From Deltaproteobacteria bacterium (GTDB taxonomy: Bacteria; Desulfobacterota; DSM-4660; Desulfatiglandales; HGW-15), in the NCBI GenBank assembly GCA_019308525.1, contig JAFDIC010000230.1, positions 1 through 6,593 on the forward strand: 6,593 bases of DNA, given 5' to 3'. This document shows, one piece after another, positions 4,069 through 6,593 of this stretch. The position numbers were made by a program, and so were the translations under genes. Under the pieces are notes generated by a model. That model made no database searches, had not been told where the DNA came from, and saw only the letters and a list, made by a program, of their open reading frames with translations. Numbering within the stretch: position 1 is the stretch's first letter; each line of letters starts with the position of its first letter.

Positions 4069-6593
4069 AAACGGCCTTTTCCAGGCCTCCTTGAGGGCAA
4101 GGATATCCTCCACGATAATGGTCGAACCGGTCCTGCCCTTGATTTGAAAGACCTGCGACTCGGTGAGAGTTCCCACACAGGCAGCACTCAATCCGGCAAG
4201 GACGTTCTCAAACTCGGCCTGCCTTCCTGGGTCAACAGTTACCACGAACCGCCCTGCCGATTCCGAATAGAGGATTTGTGTGTCCAGTAGGCCTTCTTCG
4301 GCAGGTACCCTTTCCAGGTGTATATCTGCCCCCAACTCCCCGCCCATGGCAACCATGGCAAGGTGAACACCGAGTCCGCCCCTGGCTACGGCGTGGACCG
4401 AAGAGACCAGGCCCTTCCCTATGGCCCCGGCGAGGCCCAGGTAGAGGGGCCAGACCTCCTCAACGCTCACCCTGGGGACGTTGAGCCCGACTTTGCCCAT
4501 GAGCTGGTAGTATTCACTTGCTCCAAGCTCATTCCTGGTTTCACCGATGACATAGATCCGGTCGCCGGGGAGCTTTGCGTCCATGGTGACGCAGAGATGG
4601 ATATCTTCCACGATGCTTGAAGCAGTAAACAGCAGTGTCGGCAACCCTGATACCCTGCGCCTTTCGCCGAAAGGCCCCTCCAGATCGCCGTCGACGTACA
4701 TACTATCCTTGCCCGAGAGCAAAGGTATCTTGAATGCCAGGCAATAGTCTCTCAGTGCCCAGTTGGCCCTTACCAGTTGAGCAGCCTTGTATTTGCCGTC
4801 GGGGTTGCGAACGGGGTCGTATTGGATGGTGGGCCAGCAAAAGTTATCCACGCCACCGATCTGGTCCGGGCTCCCGCCCACGGCGATGATCTTTCTCACC
4901 GCCTCGTCAATGGTTACCGCTGTCATATGATAGGTGTCAATCCGGGAATAGAATGGATTCATTGCCTGGGTAACCGCGATTCCTCTCGAACGATTCAAGA
5001 CCGGGCGGACGACCACCGCATCGCTGGGAATATCTCTCTTCTTGCCCACGAGGGGCTTGACTACGCTCCCACCCTGGACCTCGTGATCGTACTGCCTGCA
5101 AATCCAGTTCCTGGAACATATGTTTGGCCTTGCAAGCATCGTCTTGAGCAGGGTTGTTTGTTTCCTGGGTTCACCCAGTACCGGTTCTCGCAGGCCTCTC
5201 AGCTCTGGTGGTGTCCACTCTGCATCAAATTCCCAGGGAGGAAAGTCCGATTCCAAGAAGTCAACCCTGACCAGGGCACAGGTGCGACCCCTGTAATCCA
5301 GCCTCACATACCCTGAGTCATTGTACTCACCGATGACCGTGCTCTCCACCGCGTGCTTGGCAGACAGCTCCATGAATCGGCTCAGGTGCTCGGGTTTCAC
5401 GGCGACAGTCATCCGTTCCTGGGATTCACTGACCCATATTTCCCATTGGTCGAGCCCTTCGTATTTCAGGGGAACCCTGTCGAGATCAACCCTGCATCCG
5501 TTACTGAAGCGCGCAGACTCTCCCACGGAAGAGGATAGTCCACCGCCTCCATTATCGGTGATGAAAGTGATAAGACCTTCATCCCTGGCCTCCAACAAGA
5601 AATCATGCATCTTCTTCTGGGTATAGGGATCACCTATCTGCACATGGCCGGTCGGCGTATGTTCCGAGTATGTTTCAGAGGCCGCTGTCACCCCGTGAAT
5701 TCCATCTTTTCCGACTCTTCCCCCTGACATGATGATTAGATCGCCGGGATGAGTAGTCTTGAGGTGGGATGATTCATCGCCTACCCTGGCAGGCATGATT
5801 CCCATTGCCGCAACAAACACCAGGCACTTGCCCATATAACTGTCATCGAAGAGCACCAGCCCAAAGGGCGTCGGGACACCGCTCTTGTTGCCTCCGTCTC
5901 TCACTCCCTCGATAACGCCGTCCAATAGCCTCCTGGGATGAAGACGGGGTCGGAGCGGCCCGTCGTAGTCTCTGTGGCCCACGCAGTAGCCGTAAGTTCC
6001 AAGGATCAATTTTGCCCCTTTTCCTGTCCCCATGGGGTCGCGATAGATGCCGACTATCCCGGTGAGGGCTCCACCGTATGCTTCTATGTTGGATGGGCTG
6101 TTATGGGTCTCCCCTGTTATGACGTAGTAATGGTCATCGTCGAATCTGGCCACTCCGGCATTGTCCCAGAGGACAGAGACCACCCAATCCTTTTCCTCTT
6201 TGATCTGCAAGGTGGGAGATTCGATACAAGTCTTGAAAAGGTTTTCCACTACAATCTCTTTTCCGGTAGAAACATCCAGGTATTTGAATGTACCCTTGAA
6301 GGTGTTGTGGTTGCAATGGTCGCTGCGGGCCTGGGAGATATACTCCAGTTCTACATCCGTGGGCAGGGAAAGACCGTATCTGGCCCTTTCTTCGAGGATA
6401 TCCTGGCGCAGGAAATACTGCCGTATGATGGGAATATCCATTTCTTGCAAGGCCAGGTTTCTCTCCCGGGATATCCTTTTGAGTGTTTCATCGCTGTCGA
6501 TGGCAATGGTGCTGACATGGGGTTCATGGTCCAACAGGACCTTGGGGATGATGATGCCGATACCTTCGTCCGGGTCCCATCCCCGCTTTGAGT
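4054..6593 (-). CDS. purL: FGAM synthase PurL, long form, probably PurS-PurL fusion (5' end outside window)
   Basis: This is the ATP-dependent synthase that amidates FGAR to FGAM with ammonia from PurQ. The window holds 845 codons plus the stop. The frame stays open to the edge, so the first ATG/TTG-like codon seen (TTG 6534) is not taken as the start. Conserved parts in order of translation: SDEETLK-like linker ending ISRERNLAL; ARSDHCNHNTF with the catalytic-type His (codon 6316-6318); ETHNSPSNIEAYGGA (E codon 6109-6111) for ATP/Mg binding; GGRVGKDGIHG (~5692-5726); DNGGGGLSSSVGE (~5520-5560); a second AIRS-like half with GGVDNFCWP (~4832-4858) and GKDSMY (~4693-4718). There is no C-terminal amidotransferase domain, which is encoded by the next gene. 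The linker before the first domain resembles that of PurS-fused PurL proteins of about 990 residues; that comparison is from memory. Confidence 0.95.
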   Translation of the reverse strand, partial: SKRGWDPDEGIGIIIPKVLLDHEPHVSTIAIDSDETLKRISRERNLALQEMDIPIIRQYFLRQDILEERARYGLSLPTDVELEYISQARSDHCNHNTFKGTFKYLDVSTGKEIVVENLFKTCIESPTLQIKEEKDWVVSVLWDNAGVARFDDDHYYVITGETHNSPSNIEAYGGALTGIVGIYRDPMGTGKGAKLILGTYGYCVGHRDYDGPLRPRLHPRRLLDGVIEGVRDGGNKSGVPTPFGLVLFDDSYMGKCLVFVAAMGIMPARVGDESSHLKTTHPGDLIIMSGGRVGKDGIHGVTAASETYSEHTPTGHVQIGDPYTQKKMHDFLLEARDEGLITFITDNGGGGLSSSVGESARFSNGCRVDLDRVPLKYEGLDQWEIWVSESQERMTVAVKPEHLSRFMELSAKHAVESTVIGEYNDSGYVRLDYRGRTCALVRVDFLESDFPPWEFDAEWTPPELRGLREPVLGEPRKQTTLLKTMLARPNICSRNWICRQYDHEVQGGSVVKPLVGKKRDIPSDAVVVRPVLNRSRGIAVTQAMNPFYSRIDTYHMTAVTIDEAVRKIIAVGGSPDQIGGVDNFCWPTIQYDPVRNPDGKYKAAQLVRANWALRDYCLAFKIPLLSGKDSMYVDGDLEGPFGERRRVSGLPTLLFTASSIVEDIHLCVTMDAKLPGDRIYVIGETRNELGASEYYQLMGKVGLNVPRVSVEEVWPLYLGLAGAIGKGLVSSVHAVARGGLGVHLAMVAMGGELGADIHLERVPAEEGLLDTQILYSESAGRFVVTVDPGRQAEFENVLAGLSAACVGTLTESQVFQIKGRTGSTIIVEDILALKEAWKRPFGDLI

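Noticed and set aside
4777..5316. Plus-strand open frame of 179 codons
   Set aside because: It is antisense to purL and has no Shine-Dalgarno or domain.
6534..6534. TTG 6534 as the true purL start
   Set aside because: The frame stays open and protein-like up to the window edge, and the protein would lack its N-terminal part; it is treated as internal.
5938..6591. Plus-strand open frame of 217 codons
   Set aside because: It is antisense to a strongly conserved part of purL, including the ATP-binding motif, and carries no motif of its own.

Overview
This window looks like an ordinary bacterial chromosome, most likely from a Desulfobacterota-type organism (the former Deltaproteobacteria). The lineage call is an inference from a two-domain FGAM synthase that appears to be the long PurS-PurL form, a long stand-alone PurQ of 284 residues, and the character of the rRNA. 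It has not been tested by a search. I found no mobile element, CRISPR array, tRNA, toxin-antitoxin pair or phage gene.

Left part (1-541, + strand): this is the tail of an rRNA operon. It holds the last ~275 bases of 23S rRNA including the sarcin-ricin loop, a ~70-base spacer without tRNA, and a complete 5S rRNA whose closing stem extends into the precursor. A strong intrinsic terminator follows. Only 5 bases after its T-tract sits a good sigma-70-type promoter candidate (TTGCCA, 17-base spacer, TATTAT).

Middle part (621-3182, + strand): this is a probable three-gene operon. It encodes a hotdog-fold PaaI-type acyl-CoA thioesterase, a small alpha/beta hydrolase of the HPHPxYGG family, and a full-length exported HtrA/DegP-type serine protease with two PDZ domains. 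The last two genes overlap by 26 bases. The protease has an intact His-Asp-Ser triad and a signal sequence that ends in a cysteine-containing, lipobox-like stretch.

Right part (3203-6593, - strand): two purine biosynthesis genes point toward the protease gene. The order is purL (5' end beyond the window edge), then purQ, joined by a 4-base ATGA overlap. Together they make the FGAM synthase that converts FGAR, glutamine and ATP to FGAM in step 4 of IMP synthesis. PurQ supplies ammonia and PurL carries out the ATP-dependent amidation. The two convergent units are separated by only 20 bases, and a perfect 9-bp hairpin over the purQ stop region is the only candidate 3'-end structure.

I do not see a new biological system here. 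The points most worth a second look are a G9 homopolymer in the conserved Gly-Gly-Gly codons of purQ, the possible lipoprotein processing of the HtrA protease, the convergent hairpin, and the link between two acyl- or ester-acting enzymes and an envelope protease directly behind an rRNA operon.
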